Positions 18,962 through 28,405 of a DNA stretch of 64,000 nucleotides are shown piece after piece. Source of the stretch: Natronoarchaeum rubrum. GTDB taxonomy: Archaea > Halobacteriota > Halobacteria > Halobacteriales > Natronoarchaeaceae. The stretch spans positions 752,842-816,841 of the forward strand of contig NZ_JANHDP010000001.1 in NCBI RefSeq assembly GCF_024494695.1, in the 5' to 3' direction. Positions within the stretch are counted from its first letter, which is position 1, and the number at the start of each line of letters is the position of its first letter. The position numbers and the translations under genes are program-made. The notes under the pieces are model-generated. The model had not been told where the DNA came from and did no database searches. It worked only from the letters and a program-made list of their open reading frames with translations.

Positions 18962-21900
18962 TCACAGCGCCCGGTCGAGCAGTTCGACGGGATGGGCCGG
19001 TTTCTCCGCACCCGCGTCGCGTTCGGCGAGCTGGCTGCGACAGGAGGTACCCGGCGCCGTCACCGTCTCGTCGCCGCTCGCTTCGACCTGATCGAACAGG
19101 ATCGAGCCGATCGCCTGACTCATCGAGTAGTGTTCTTCCTCGTAGCCGAAGCTTCCGGCCATGCCACAGCAGCCGCTGTCGAGCACGTCGATGTCGTAGC
19201 CGGCGCGTTCGAGCACCGCGGGGGCGTGGAGTTCGCGCTTGGTCGCGGTCTGGTGACAGTGGCCGTGGTAGGTGACCGATTCGCCGTCGGCGTCGGCCGG
19301 CAGATCGAACTCGAACAGGTCGAGGTACTCCAGCACGCCGAACGTGTTGCCCGCGACGCGGTCGACCGCGTCGCCGGTCAGTAGATCGCGGTAGTCCGAC
19401 TGGAGCATGACGGCGTCGGACGGCTCGACGACGACGACGTCCCAGCCGTCGTCGACGAGCGGCGCGAGTTCCTCGACGTTGTGACGGGCGCGCTCGCGAG
19501 CGAGATCGAGAAAGCCCTTCGAGAACGCCGGGCGACCGCTGCCGGTGACTTCGGTGGGCACGGCGACGTGGACGCCCGCGGCTTCGAGCGCGCGCACGGC
19601 GGCCATCCCGATCTCGGGGTCGCTGTAGTTCGTGTACGTGTCCGGGAACACCAGCGCCTTGCGCTCGGCGTCCTCGACGCCGACCGCGGGATCGCGATCG
19701 GCCATCCGGCCGACGAACGACCGGCGCTCGAACGTCGGGAGGTCCCGCTCGCGGGCGATCCCCAGCGCCTTCTCGGCGAGGACGCCGGCGCCCGGCAGTT
19801 TGGTCAGCCAGTTCGAGAGCGGCGCCGTCGCCGAGCCGAGCTTGGCGGCCAGTTCGACGTTCGCGAACAGGCGATCGCGCAGGCTCGCGCCCTCGTGCTG
19901 GTGGTACTCGTGGGTCAGCTCGGCTTTCATCTTCGCCATGTCGACCTCGCTGGGGCAGTCACGGGCGCAGCCCTTGCAGCCGATACACAGGTCGAGCACC
20001 TCGGTGACGAACTCGTCGGAAAACACCTCGTCGTCGGGCAGGTCGCCGCTCATCGCCTGCCGAAGCGCGTTCGCACGCCCGCGCGTGCTGGTGATCTCCT
20101 CGTCGGCCGCCCGGTAGGTCGGACACATCACGCCGCCGGTGGTGTCCTGCCCGCCGCGACAACCGCCACAGCCGTGACAGAGCTCGGCCATCCCCTGGAA
20201 CCCGTTGTCGTTCGACCACTCCATGGTCGGCTCGAAGCCGGCGTCGAACTCGTAGTCGGGATCGAACCGGAGGTTCTCGGTCATGTCCGGCAGGGTGGCG
20301 TCGGCGTCGCTCGCGCCGCTTGACGCCGCGCCCGAGTCGCTGGACGCCGCTTCCGCACCGCCGGACGCCGACCCGGCACCGGTGGCCGCCGCGACGCGGT
20401 CGGGAGACAGGCCGCAGACCTGTCCCGGATTCAGCAACCAGTCTGGGTCGAACGCCGATTTGAGGTCGCGAAACACCTGCCAGACGTCCTCGCCGTACAG
20501 CTTGTGGTTCCACTGGGTGCGCGCGCGGCCGTCGCCGTGCTCGCCGGAGACGCTGCCGCCGTACTCGACGACGAGATCGGTGATGGCGTCGGCCAGCGAT
20601 TCCATGCGGTCGACGCCGGCGGGCGATTTGGTGTCGATCAGCGGGCGGATGTGCAGACAGCCGGGCCCGGCGTGGGCGTAGAAGGAAGCGAACGTGTCGT
20701 GATCCTCGAGCACCTGCTGGACATCCGCGACGTACTCGGGCAGGTTCTCGGGCGGCACCGCGGTGTCCTCGATGAAGGAAATGTGCTTGGCGTCGCTCGT
20801 CCGGGAGAGCAGGATCGGCAGGCCGGACTTTCGGAGCTTCCAGAACTGCGCGCGCTCGGCCGGTTCGTGCGCCTCGCGCGCGGCGAACGCCTGCTGCGGG
20901 GCCGCCGTGATCGACGCTGCGCCGTCGGCCGGCGCCACCTCGCTCGTGGCATCGGGCACCCGGTCGGCGAGCAGATCGGCGACGGCGTCCATCCCCTCGG
21001 CGTCGTCGTCGGCGTAGAACTCGACGAGCAGGACGGCGCGGGTACCCTCGGGGAGCATCTCGACGAGGTCGCCGAACTCCTCCGTCTCGCGGGCGAGATC
21101 GAGCAGCACGCCGTCGAGCACTTCGACCGCGGCAGGGTCGTGATCGAGGATCGGCGCCACGTCCTCCATCGCGTCGAGCAGGTCCTCGTAGGTCAGCAGC
21201 GCCATCGACTTCGTCTCGGGGATCGGTTCGAGGTCGAGCGTCGCCTCCGTGATCACCGCGATCGTCCCCTCGCTGCCCGCGAGCAGCCGGGCGAGGTTGA
21301 CCGAGCCGTCTTCGGCCTCGTCGAGGAGCCTGTCCAGATTATACCCCGAGACGTTGCGCTTGAGCTGGGGGAACACCTCGCGGACGGCGTCGCTGCGCTC
21401 GTCGACGACATCGGCGACGGCGGCGTAGATCCGGGCTTCGAGGTCGCCGTCGGGATCGGCCGTCCTCCGGAGTTCGTCGAGCGACACCTCGCCGAGCGCC
21501 GTCACCGTGCCGTCTGCGAGCACGACCTCGACTTCCCGGACGTACGCGTCGGTCTTGCCGTACTTCAGCGAGTGGGCGCCCGTGGAGTTGTTGCCGATGG
21601 CGCCGCCGACCGCGCTTCGATTCCCGGCGGCCGGGTCCGGCGCGAACTTCAGGTCGTGGGGATCGAGGGCGGCGTTGAGCTCGTCGACGATCGCGCCCGC
21701 CTGGACTCGCGCCGTCGCGTCGTCGGGATCGACGCCGAGCAGTCCGTCCATGTGCCGGGTGAAATCCAGCACGACGGCCTCGTTGACGGCCTGTCCGGCG
21801 AGGCTCGTCCCGCCGCCCCGAGGGAGCACCGGGATCTCTCGCCGTGAGCAGTACTCCATCACGGCGGCGACGTCCTCGGTCGACGCCGGGAAGACGACGC

Positions 21901-22087
21901 CGATCGGCGTCACCTCGTAGGCCGAGGCGTCGGTGGCGTACAGCTGGCGGGAGTACTCGTCGAAGCGAACGTCGCCGTCGACCCGGTCCTCGAGATCGTC
22001 GACCAGGCCGGCCCGGCGCACCGTCTCGCTCTGGTAGTCGTACGCTGCTCTCGGGTCGGTCTCCGGGGAGTGATGGGTGTCGCTCAT
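18962..22087 (-). CDS. FAD-linked oxidase fused to Fe-S subunit (D-lactate/glycolate dehydrogenase type)
   Basis: 1041 residues. The N-terminal half is a PCMH-type FAD domain (LPRGGGTSLAGQAVN near residue 88, GAIGNNSTG) plus the FAD-linked oxidase C-terminal domain (SGEHGDGRART). After a serine/alanine-rich linker comes a two-cluster ferredoxin region (CHGCGGC near 639, CIGCKGCARDCP near 702) and a CCG domain (HGHCHQ; GCCGMAGSFGYE near 972). This equals GlcD plus GlcF/GlpC in one chain. Such proteins oxidise D-lactate, glycolate or related 2-hydroxyacids and pass electrons to the respiratory chain. The substrate is not determined; D-lactate is the commonest assignment in haloarchaea. Confidence 0.9.
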   Translation of the reverse strand: MSDTHHSPETDPRAAYDYQSETVRRAGLVDDLEDRVDGDVRFDEYSRQLYATDASAYEVTPIGVVFPASTEDVAAVMEYCSRREIPVLPRGGGTSLAGQAVNEAVVLDFTRHMDGLLGVDPDDATARVQAGAIVDELNAALDPHDLKFAPDPAAGNRSAVGGAIGNNSTGAHSLKYGKTDAYVREVEVVLADGTVTALGEVSLDELRRTADPDGDLEARIYAAVADVVDERSDAVREVFPQLKRNVSGYNLDRLLDEAEDGSVNLARLLAGSEGTIAVITEATLDLEPIPETKSMALLTYEDLLDAMEDVAPILDHDPAAVEVLDGVLLDLARETEEFGDLVEMLPEGTRAVLLVEFYADDDAEGMDAVADLLADRVPDATSEVAPADGAASITAAPQQAFAAREAHEPAERAQFWKLRKSGLPILLSRTSDAKHISFIEDTAVPPENLPEYVADVQQVLEDHDTFASFYAHAGPGCLHIRPLIDTKSPAGVDRMESLADAITDLVVEYGGSVSGEHGDGRARTQWNHKLYGEDVWQVFRDLKSAFDPDWLLNPGQVCGLSPDRVAAATGAGSASGGAEAASSDSGAASSGASDADATLPDMTENLRFDPDYEFDAGFEPTMEWSNDNGFQGMAELCHGCGGCRGGQDTTGGVMCPTYRAADEEITSTRGRANALRQAMSGDLPDDEVFSDEFVTEVLDLCIGCKGCARDCPSEVDMAKMKAELTHEYHQHEGASLRDRLFANVELAAKLGSATAPLSNWLTKLPGAGVLAEKALGIARERDLPTFERRSFVGRMADRDPAVGVEDAERKALVFPDTYTNYSDPEIGMAAVRALEAAGVHVAVPTEVTGSGRPAFSKGFLDLARERARHNVEELAPLVDDGWDVVVVEPSDAVMLQSDYRDLLTGDAVDRVAGNTFGVLEYLDLFEFDLPADADGESVTYHGHCHQTATKRELHAPAVLERAGYDIDVLDSGCCGMAGSFGYEEEHYSMSQAIGSILFDQVEASGDETVTAPGTSCRSQLAERDAGAEKPAHPVELLDRAL

Positions 22088-22319
22088 TGGAAGGGAAACG
22101 CGGCGTCACGGCGGCGAGCGGTCCGAGACGCCGCGATCGGTTGGTGTACGAGTGTCACGCCCTCACAGTAATCAATCGTTCGACAGCGAACCGGTCGACT
22201 GTCCCGCCCACAGCGGCGGCGTTCGTCCAGTTCATCGTGCGGTATGACAACGATTGGCTCTGTGTTGGGAACGATCATGAGTGTTTCTCACGTGGTGAGC
22301 GAGAGCACGCCTGCAAACC

Positions 22320-22327
22320 AATTATTA
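22320..22327 (+). promoter_or_regulatory. TATA box of the HEWD gene
   Basis: AATTATTA centred about 27 bases before the ATG at 22351, which implies a leaderless message and supports the start of this very short gene. Confidence 0.6.
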
Positions 22328-22350
22328 CGGAGGGCGACGAAAGACCTAGT

Positions 22351-22542
22351 ATGGCGACAACGATCCGGAAACCGCGCTCGCGGACGTGCGAGCTGTGTGG
22401 GCGTCAGGAGGCCTGGAACGACGAGCAGGGATCCTGGCAGATCGTCGCGGAAGACGGCGAGCGCGCAGTGGGGAACCCACACTGCATCCACGAGTGGGAC
22501 ATCACGGGCTCGTTCACGCCGATCGAGCGAACTGACGCCTGA
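22351..22542 (+). CDS. HEWD family small zinc-ribbon-like protein
   Basis: 63 residues. It has a CELCG knuckle near residues 13-17, a lone later cysteine in PHCIHEWD, and the HEWD tetrapeptide that names this haloarchaea-specific family. The spacing of cysteine and histidine residues is compatible with one zinc site. No enzyme motif. It is divergent from the FAD/Fe-S dehydrogenase gene and stands upstream of rpl11. The molecular role is unknown. Confidence 0.85.
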   Translation: MATTIRKPRSRTCELCGRQEAWNDEQGSWQIVAEDGERAVGNPHCIHEWDITGSFTPIERTDA

Positions 22543-22690
22543 GAGCGCGGCCGGACGACCGCGATTCCTTTTGTCCTCCCGACCCGTAGCGCCCGCTATG
22601 CCGACAGCCTCCGTCACCGCGCCGCCGGACGCCGACGGTCCAGAGCCCACCGTGGCACGCCCTCACTCGCACGGGACAGAAAGATAATCC

Positions 22691-22710
22691 TTAAAAATCG
22701 CGCGGAGGTT
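22691..22710 (+). promoter_or_regulatory. rpl11 promoter and ribosome binding site
   Basis: CTTAAAAATC at 22691-22700 is a good TATA box, only 25 bases before the ATG. GGAGGT at 22705-22710 sits nine bases before it. The two imply conflicting modes: transcription from this box alone would omit the GGAGGT, so the site may serve a longer transcript from further upstream. Confidence 0.5.
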
Positions 22711-22719
22711 GTACTCAGT

Positions 22720-23199
22720 ATGGCTGGAACTATCGAAGTGCTCGTCCCGGGCGGCCAGGCCAACCCTGGCCCGCCGCTCGGCCCCGAGCTGGGCCCGACG
22801 CCCGTCGACGTGCAGGCAGTCGTCCAGGAGATCAACGACCAGACCGAGGCCTTCGACGGCACCGAAGTGCCCGTCACCATCGAGTACGACGACGACGGCT
22901 CGTTCGATATCGAGGTCGGCGTCCCGCCGACGGCCGAACTCATCAAGGACGAGGCCGGCTTCGAGACCGGTAGCGGCGAGCCCCAGGAGGACTTCGTCGC
23001 CGATCTCTCGGTCGATCAGGTCAAGCAGATCGCCGACCAGAAGCTCACCGACCTGCTCGCCTACGACCAGAAGAACGCCGCGAAGGAAGTCGTGGGAACC
23101 TGCACCTCGCTGGGCGTCACCATCGAGGGCGAGAACCCGCGCGACTTCAAAGAGAAGATCGACGCCGGCGAGTACGACGACCAGTTCGCGGACGCCTGA
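22720..23199 (+). CDS. rpl11: 50S ribosomal protein L11
   Basis: 159 residues. MAGTIEVLVPGGQANPGPP and LGPELGPTPVDVQ are the conserved N-terminal signature of archaeal L11; the C-terminal rRNA-binding domain follows (KEVVGTCTSLGVTIEG). L11 binds the GTPase-associated region of 23S rRNA with L10 and the stalk proteins. In other archaea it precedes L1-L10-L12; here a leftward membrane-protein gene separates it from rpl1, so it is transcribed on its own. Confidence 0.97.
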   Translation: MAGTIEVLVPGGQANPGPPLGPELGPTPVDVQAVVQEINDQTEAFDGTEVPVTIEYDDDGSFDIEVGVPPTAELIKDEAGFETGSGEPQEDFVADLSVDQVKQIADQKLTDLLAYDQKNAAKEVVGTCTSLGVTIEGENPRDFKEKIDAGEYDDQFADA

Positions 23200-23254
23200 T
23201 CCGGCGCTCGATTTCTTTCTCGTAGTCTTCGAATCGGTATAGCTGCGGCGTCGA

Positions 23255-24028
23255 TCAGACCAACAGCAACACCGCCGAGTACGCTGTCGCCCCGAGAGCG
23301 AAGGCCCAGAACCGGCCATCTCGCTCGGCCGGTAGTTCCTCTTTGACGACGTTGAGGATGACGCCGCCGGCCAGAAACGCGAACAGCATCGCCACTGCAG
23401 CCTCGGTTACGTCGACGGCGAGTCCGATCGCCCAGCCACACAGCACCGCCAGCGCCAGGATCCACCGACCGTACCGGTCGTAGGTCCTCTCGTGGTGGCG
23501 GCGCAATCCGTAGTCGTTGACGAGGAAATGAAGCCCCATCGCCACGGCGAACAGGACCAGCGAGAGGGTGCCCGGCGTCTCCCGGTGGACGAGGAGGTAG
23601 CCGATCAGACCGTTGTAGCCCGCGAAGGCGCCGACGTGTACCCAGAAAATCGATTCGTCGAGGTCGTCCGGATCGTCCGAAGCCGCTCGGTCTCGGCCGA
23701 TCAGGGCCAGCCGTTCGACGCCGTAGAACGTTCCGAATCCGCCGAGAGCGACGAGGTAGGCGTGATGTTCGAGGAAGCCGACGGTGCCCTCGAGCGTCGC
23801 TTGCCCGGCGTTCAGTTCGGGCAAGACGTGGACGAACACGTACGCGACTGCGGCGCCGCCGGCCGTCGACAGCCACGCACTGCGCGGGAAGTTCGTCGAG
23901 ACGCGGAGCCGTCGGGCGGCGATATGGATCGCGGCCAGCGCGAGCGCTGCGAGCGCAGTCAGCACCCCGACCGGTGCGACAGTCCGGAGCACGATCGTTC
24001 GGTAGTTCGACGGCCATCGGGAAAACAC
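23255..24028 (-). CDS. Polytopic membrane protein with ZIP-like pattern
   Basis: 257 residues, about seven to eight hydrophobic helices, and an acidic cytoplasmic loop (RAASDDPDDLDES). Two phrases recall ZIP metal transporters: VHVLPELNAG in an early helix-loop and AFLAGGVILNVVKEELP near the C-terminus. The metal-binding HNxxDG and HExPHE motifs of true ZIP transporters are missing, so metal transport is doubtful. It lies between rpl11 and rpl1 on the opposite strand, interrupting what is a continuous ribosomal cluster elsewhere. The function is unknown. Confidence 0.65.
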   Translation of the reverse strand: MFSRWPSNYRTIVLRTVAPVGVLTALAALALAAIHIAARRLRVSTNFPRSAWLSTAGGAAVAYVFVHVLPELNAGQATLEGTVGFLEHHAYLVALGGFGTFYGVERLALIGRDRAASDDPDDLDESIFWVHVGAFAGYNGLIGYLLVHRETPGTLSLVLFAVAMGLHFLVNDYGLRRHHERTYDRYGRWILALAVLCGWAIGLAVDVTEAAVAMLFAFLAGGVILNVVKEELPAERDGRFWAFALGATAYSAVLLLV

Positions 24029-24101
24029 TCGTCCGGCGACTCGGTGGATCCCCGGTCGTAGTTCAGCCTCAGAGAGACGCCTCCACGCTCCGTAACGACG
24101 G

Positions 24102-24110
24102 CTTTAAGTT
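24102..24110 (+). promoter_or_regulatory. TATA box of the rpl1-rpl10-rpl12 operon
   Basis: CTTTAAGTT, centred at about 24106, predicts transcription from about 24132 and a leader of about 65 bases. Leaders of roughly this size are known for haloarchaeal L1 operons. Confidence 0.6.
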
Positions 24111-24132
24111 CTACATGGACCTCGTCTCCGAT

Positions 24133-24153
24133 GAGACAGGCACCGCCTGTTTC
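24133..24153 (+). promoter_or_regulatory. Leader hairpin of the L1 operon, candidate L1 autoregulatory site
   Basis: GAGACAGGC and GCCTGTTTC form a nine-pair stem (one G-U) around a three-base loop, starting almost at the predicted 5' end. In several archaea L1 represses its own translation by binding an mRNA mimic of its 23S rRNA site. The bases GATGAG just before and into the stem resemble that target, but I have not aligned it with 23S rRNA. GGAGGTG (24187-24193) precedes the ATG at 24197. Confidence 0.5.
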
Positions 24154-24196
24154 ACTGACCCGTAGGAGCAGTTCCTGCGTACTACGGAGGTGAACG

Positions 24197-24835
24197 ATGG
24201 CAGATCAGGACATAGAGCAAGCAGTCTCTCGCGCACTCGAGGACGCACCCGATCGCAATTTCAGCGAGACGGTCGACCTCGCGGTTAACCTGCGCGATCT
24301 GGATCTCAACGAACCGTCGAATCGCGTCGACGAGTCCGTCGTGCTCCCGTCCGGTACAGGACAGGAGACGCGGATCGTCGTGATAGCGGAGGGCGAAACC
24401 GCCATCCGCGCAGAGGACGTCGCTTACGAGGTTATCGGCGGCGACGACCTGGCAGATCTCGGTGACGACGACAACGAGGCGAAGGACCTCGCCGAGGCGA
24501 CCGACTTCTTCATCGCCGAAGAGGCGATGATGCAGGACGTCGGTCGCTACCTCGGTACGATCCTCGGCCCGCGGGGCAAGATGCCCGAGCCGCTCTCGCC
24601 GGACGACGACGTCGTCGAGGTCGTCAACCGAATGAAAAACACCGTCCAGCTCCGCAGCGGCGACCGACGCACGTTCCACACGCGCGTCGGCGCCGAGGAC
24701 ATGGGCGCAGAGGAGATCGCCGACAACATCGACGTGATCCTCCGCCGTCTCCACGCGGATCTGGAGAAGGGCCCGCTGAACCTGGATTCGGTCTACGTCA
24801 AGACCACCATGGGCCCGGCAGTGGAGGTGGCCTGA
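24197..24835 (+). CDS. rpl1: 50S ribosomal protein L1
   Basis: 212 residues, typical of archaeal L1. [17 protein letters not shown] opens domain [18 protein letters not shown] marks the second domain, and [13 protein letters not shown] closes the protein. L1 binds the mobile L1 stalk of 23S rRNA and aids release of deacylated tRNA; in archaea it is also a translational repressor of its own operon. It is the first gene of a three-gene unit and is followed by rpl10 after one base. Confidence 0.97.
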   Translation: MADQDIEQAVSRALEDAPDRNFSETVDLAVNLRDLDLNEPSNRVDESVVLPSGTGQETRIVVIAEGETAIRAEDVAYEVIGGDDLADLGDDDNEAKDLAEATDFFIAEEAMMQDVGRYLGTILGPRGKMPEPLSPDDDVVEVVNRMKNTVQLRSGDRRTFHTRVGAEDMGAEEIADNIDVILRRLHADLEKGPLNLDSVYVKTTMGPAVEVA

Positions 24836-24836
24836 C

Positions 24837-25895
24837 ATGAGCGCGGAAGCCGAGCGCAAGACCCAGAACCTTCCCGAGTGGAAGCGCGAGGAGGTCGACG
24901 AGATCGTCGGCATCCTCGAGGGCTACGAGAGCGTCGGCGTCGTCAACATCGCCGGCATCCCGTCGCGACAGCTTCAGGACATGCGTCGCGACCTGCACGG
25001 CACCGCCGAGCTGCGCGTCAGCCGCAACACGCTGCTGGAGCGCGCGCTCGACGAGGTCGGTGACGGCCTCGGCGATCTGGTCGAGCACGTCGAGGGGCAG
25101 GTCGGTCTGATCGGTACGAACGACAACCCCTTCACGCTCTACCAGGAGCTCGAAGCGTCCAAGACGCCCGCGCCCATCGGCGCCGGTGAGGTCGCGCCCA
25201 ACGATATCGTCGTCCCCGAGGGCGACACGGGCGTCGACCCGGGCCCGTTCGTCGGCGAACTGCAGAGCGTCGGCGCATCGGCCCGCATCCAGGACGGTTC
25301 GATTCAGGTAACCGAGGACAGCACGGTCCTTTCGGCCGGCGAAGAGGTCTCTCAGGACCTCTCGAACGTCCTCAGCGAGTTGGGCATCGAGCCCAAGGAA
25401 GTCGGGCTGGACCTGCGCGCCGTCGTCTCCGAGGGCGTGCTGTTCGACCCCGAGGATCTCGACATCGACGTCGAGGCCTACCGGTCGGACGTCCAGACCG
25501 CCGCCGCTCGCGCGCGGAACCTCTCGATCAACGCCGAGTACGCCACGCCCGCCACGGCGCCGACGCTCATCGCGAAGGCGACCGGCGAGGCCAAGAGCCT
25601 CGGCATCCAGGCCTCGATCGAGAGCCCCGACCTCGCCGACGATCTCGTGACCAAGGCCGACGCGCAGGTGCGCGCGCTGGCCGCACAGATCGACGACGAG
25701 GAGGCGCTCCCCGAGGAACTGCAGGACGTGGAAGCGCCTGCGGCCGCCGCGGAGACTGCCGACGAAGAATCGACTGACGACCAAGACGACGAAGCGGACG
25801 AGACCGACGCCGACGACGCCGCCGAGGAAGACGACGAAGACGACGACGACGGCGACGACGGCGCTGCAGAGGGTCTCGGCAACATGTTCGGGTGA
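24837..25895 (+). CDS. rpl10: 50S ribosomal protein L10 (acidic stalk base protein P0)
   Basis: 352 residues, the long archaeal/eukaryotic P0 form. The N-terminal globular domain has [18 protein letters not shown] and [12 protein letters not shown]; the middle domain is specific to archaea and eukaryotes; the last 60 residues are acidic repeats ending GLGNMFG. The C-terminal end binds elongation factor GTPases, and the preceding helices bind P1 dimers. It starts one base after the rpl1 stop. Confidence 0.96.
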   Translation: MSAEAERKTQNLPEWKREEVDEIVGILEGYESVGVVNIAGIPSRQLQDMRRDLHGTAELRVSRNTLLERALDEVGDGLGDLVEHVEGQVGLIGTNDNPFTLYQELEASKTPAPIGAGEVAPNDIVVPEGDTGVDPGPFVGELQSVGASARIQDGSIQVTEDSTVLSAGEEVSQDLSNVLSELGIEPKEVGLDLRAVVSEGVLFDPEDLDIDVEAYRSDVQTAAARARNLSINAEYATPATAPTLIAKATGEAKSLGIQASIESPDLADDLVTKADAQVRALAAQIDDEEALPEELQDVEAPAAAAETADEESTDDQDDEADETDADDAAEEDDEDDDDGDDGAAEGLGNMFG

Positions 25896-25902
25896 TTCAT
25901 CC

Positions 25903-26259
25903 ATGGAATACGTTTACGCAGCACTCATCCTCAACGAGACTGGCGAAGAGATCAACGAAGACAACCTGACCGGCGTGCTCGAGGCAGCCGGCGTCGACGT
26001 GGAGGAGTCCCGCGTCAAGGCGCTGGTCGCCGCACTGGAGGACGTCGACATCGACGAGGCCGTCGACGAGGCCGCAGCGGTCCCCGCGGGCGGCGCCGCA
26101 GCGGGCGGCGCAGCCGGCGGCGCTGCAGCCGACGACGGCGACGACGAGGAAGCCGAGGAGGCCGAGGAAGACCTCCCCGACACGACCGACGAGGACGACG
26201 GCGACGACGACGAGGACGAGGAGGCCAGCGGCGAGGGCCTCGGCGAACTCTTCGGTTAA
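25903..26259 (+). CDS. rpl12: 50S ribosomal protein P1 (L12)
   Basis: 118 residues. [17 protein letters not shown] opens the helical dimerisation domain of archaeal P1; an alanine/glycine hinge (GGAAAGGAAGGAA) and an acidic tail ending GLGELFG follow. The tail echoes that of the L10 protein upstream, as expected for stalk proteins that recruit the translational GTPases. It is the last gene of the operon, seven bases after rpl10. Confidence 0.96.
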   Translation: MEYVYAALILNETGEEINEDNLTGVLEAAGVDVEESRVKALVAALEDVDIDEAVDEAAAVPAGGAAAGGAAGGAAADDGDDEEAEEAEEDLPDTTDEDDGDDDEDEEASGEGLGELFG

Positions 26260-26364
26260 ACTCGACGCCCCAGATCCCACACTTTCTTTCGACGCCGCGT
26301 TCGACAGCGGCGGCTGTGTCGTGCTGTCGATATTCGAAAACGCGATGCGTCGATCGGCGGCTGC

Positions 26365-26643
26365 TCAGCCGGCGTACGAGCTGTCGCCGACGACCTCGAC
26401 GAACTCGCCGCGGCCGACGCCGCCGTTCGAATCGTACTCCGCCACCTCGACGCGGACCTGCTGTTCGACGTGCTCGGGCGTCGCGCCCTCGACGTACAGC
26501 TTCGTGTCGCCGACGAACGCGAGGCCGGCGTCCTCGGCGGCGTCGTACTCGGCGAGGAACACGTCGACCGTGCTGCCGGGCTCCAGCGAGGGGCTCGTGG
26601 TGCGGAACGACCAGCCCTTCGTGTACTTCTTGAGGAAGCTCAT
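26365..26643 (-). CDS. Small TRAM-like (OB-fold) protein
   Basis: 92 residues. A short basic/aromatic start (MSFLKKYTKGWSFRT) leads to a single beta-rich domain whose pattern LEPGSTVDVFL, LAFVGDTKLYVEGA and QVRVEVAEYD matches the strand order of TRAM domains (a G-V-V strand, then an F/Y-V-G-A turn). TRAM domains bind RNA, and haloarchaea carry many single-TRAM proteins; this one is divergent. It overlaps the NhaC antiporter gene by four bases (ATGA), so the two are co-translated, which is an odd pairing. Confidence 0.6.
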   Translation of the reverse strand: MSFLKKYTKGWSFRTTSPSLEPGSTVDVFLAEYDAAEDAGLAFVGDTKLYVEGATPEHVEQQVRVEVAEYDSNGGVGRGEFVEVVGDSSYAG

Positions 26644-28205
26644 ACGCGGGCCACCTCCTCGGACTGCCGGTCGATGGTGTACTCCCGCCCGAAGCCGGTC
26701 AGCGCGGCGACGACGAACACGGCGACCAGCAGCCAGCCCTGGAACACGAAGGGTACGACTTCGACGGGATTGACGACCATGCTCGTCTCGAACCAGTCGT
26801 ACTGCTCGGGCAGGGTCTGCATCTCGGTGAAGCCGACGAGCACGCCGCCGGACCACGGGAAGATGTAGCCCAGCGCCGCGGTCTGGGCGTCGAGGATGTT
26901 CGCGCGGCGGTAGCCATTCAGATTGAACCGCTCGCCGACCTTCGAGATGAACGGCCCGATCGCGATCTCGGCGGCCGTATTGATCGTGATGATGGCGTTG
27001 ATCATCGCCGCAGAGCCGACCATCGTCAGTTCCGCGTTGCGGACGTTCGTCGCGAGATTCGTCAGCGACCAGTCGAGGATCGCCTGGAACGCCCCGCCGC
27101 GGATCATGATCTGGGCGGCCGCGATGATCAGCAGGACGAGGATCGACAGCGCGAAGAAGCCCGCCGCGCCGGAGTAGATGCTGCCGCCGACGCCGACGGC
27201 GCTGGCGTCCGTCGTCACTTCCAGGAACGGGAGGAAGGACAGTTGCTCGGACGCGGGAGCGCTCGCCGGCGCGGTGAACAGCAGCATGTCGCTGACCGGC
27301 GCCAGCCCGAGCAGGATGTTGAGAACGACCGCGGTGACGAGCCCCCAGGAGATCGCCTCGACGATGTGACGCCCGCTGACGGCCGTCCCGATCACCATGC
27401 CCATCGAGAGCAGGTGAACCAGCCCGGCCGGTTCGCTCTCCGCGACGAGGAGGTCCTGAGCGCCGCCGGCGATGTCCAGCCCCGACATGGCGCCGCTGGC
27501 GACGATGTACGCGGGGAACGCGATCGCCGCCGCGACGATCACGTACTTGAATCGCGAGGCGACGACCCCGCCGATGTCCGAGTCTTGGGTGACCGCGCTG
27601 ACGATCGTCGTGTCGCTGACGGGCGCGAGGTTATCGCCGAACACCGCCCCCGAAAGTATCGCGCCGAACAGCAACACGGGGTTGGCGCCCAGCAGCACGC
27701 CCGCCGGGAAAAAGAGGGCGACGAACGCGACGGTCGTCCCGTAGCCGGTGCCGATGCCGGTCGCCAGTACCGCCGCGAGGAGGAACGTGAGCGCGGGGAA
27801 CAGCGTGGCGCCGATCCCGAACGCGTCGGCCAGCCAGACGAGGCCGCCGACGAACCCGCCGGCCTGCAGCGTGTCGGCGAACATGCCGGCCCAGAGCCAC
27901 GCCACGATCGCGGTCACCGCCACGGGCTGGGTCATCCCCTCGAACAGGGTGTTAGCGTACCCGGTCCAGGAGCCCTTCACGAAGAACATCCCGACGATCA
28001 GTCCGATCAGCATCCCCGCGACCAGGCCGCTGGTGTCTGAGATTCGCCACAGCGCCGTCTGGGCGACCGCCCAGACGATGAAAAACAGGATGGGAAGCGC
28101 GCTCATTCCCCGGCCCCCGTAGAACTCGATCCGGGGCCCCTCGTCCTCGCTCGCGGTGACGAACTCGCTCGATACGTCTCTGTCCGGTGATTCGTCCGTC
28201 CCCAT
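26640..28205 (-). CDS. NhaC-family Na+/H+ antiporter
   Basis: 521 residues with about 12 hydrophobic helices. An acidic 35-residue cytoplasmic start is followed by LPILFFIVWAVAQTALWRI. Helix-break motifs of the NhaC/NhaD ion-transporter superfamily are visible (GTGYGTTVAFVALFFPAGV and GDNLAPVSDTTIVSA). It would export sodium in exchange for protons, central to a salt-in halophile. A related function, exchange of organic acids such as malate/lactate, is known in the family. No TATA box is obvious upstream. Confidence 0.9.
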   Translation of the reverse strand: MGTDESPDRDVSSEFVTASEDEGPRIEFYGGRGMSALPILFFIVWAVAQTALWRISDTSGLVAGMLIGLIVGMFFVKGSWTGYANTLFEGMTQPVAVTAIVAWLWAGMFADTLQAGGFVGGLVWLADAFGIGATLFPALTFLLAAVLATGIGTGYGTTVAFVALFFPAGVLLGANPVLLFGAILSGAVFGDNLAPVSDTTIVSAVTQDSDIGGVVASRFKYVIVAAAIAFPAYIVASGAMSGLDIAGGAQDLLVAESEPAGLVHLLSMGMVIGTAVSGRHIVEAISWGLVTAVVLNILLGLAPVSDMLLFTAPASAPASEQLSFLPFLEVTTDASAVGVGGSIYSGAAGFFALSILVLLIIAAAQIMIRGGAFQAILDWSLTNLATNVRNAELTMVGSAAMINAIITINTAAEIAIGPFISKVGERFNLNGYRRANILDAQTAALGYIFPWSGGVLVGFTEMQTLPEQYDWFETSMVVNPVEVVPFVFQGWLLVAVFVVAALTGFGREYTIDRQSEEVARV

Positions 28206-28405
28206 AGTTCGTTCCGACCGTCAGCGCACTGCTACATAAGAATGAGTGGTAATACCACACTATCCGACACGTTCTCCCCTGTGGTCGTGATGACGGTCCA
28301 GCTACCGCGGCTCCTATCCACGCTCGTGCATATGATTGGCTATTTCGACGCGGATCTGGGCACGAACCCGAGGTTTCAAGAGCGTCGCGGTCGGCGGTTT
28401 ACGTA

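Noticed and set aside
23255..24028. Assignment as a functional ZIP zinc transporter
   Set aside because: The metal-binding histidine motifs of ZIP helices 4 and 5 are absent.
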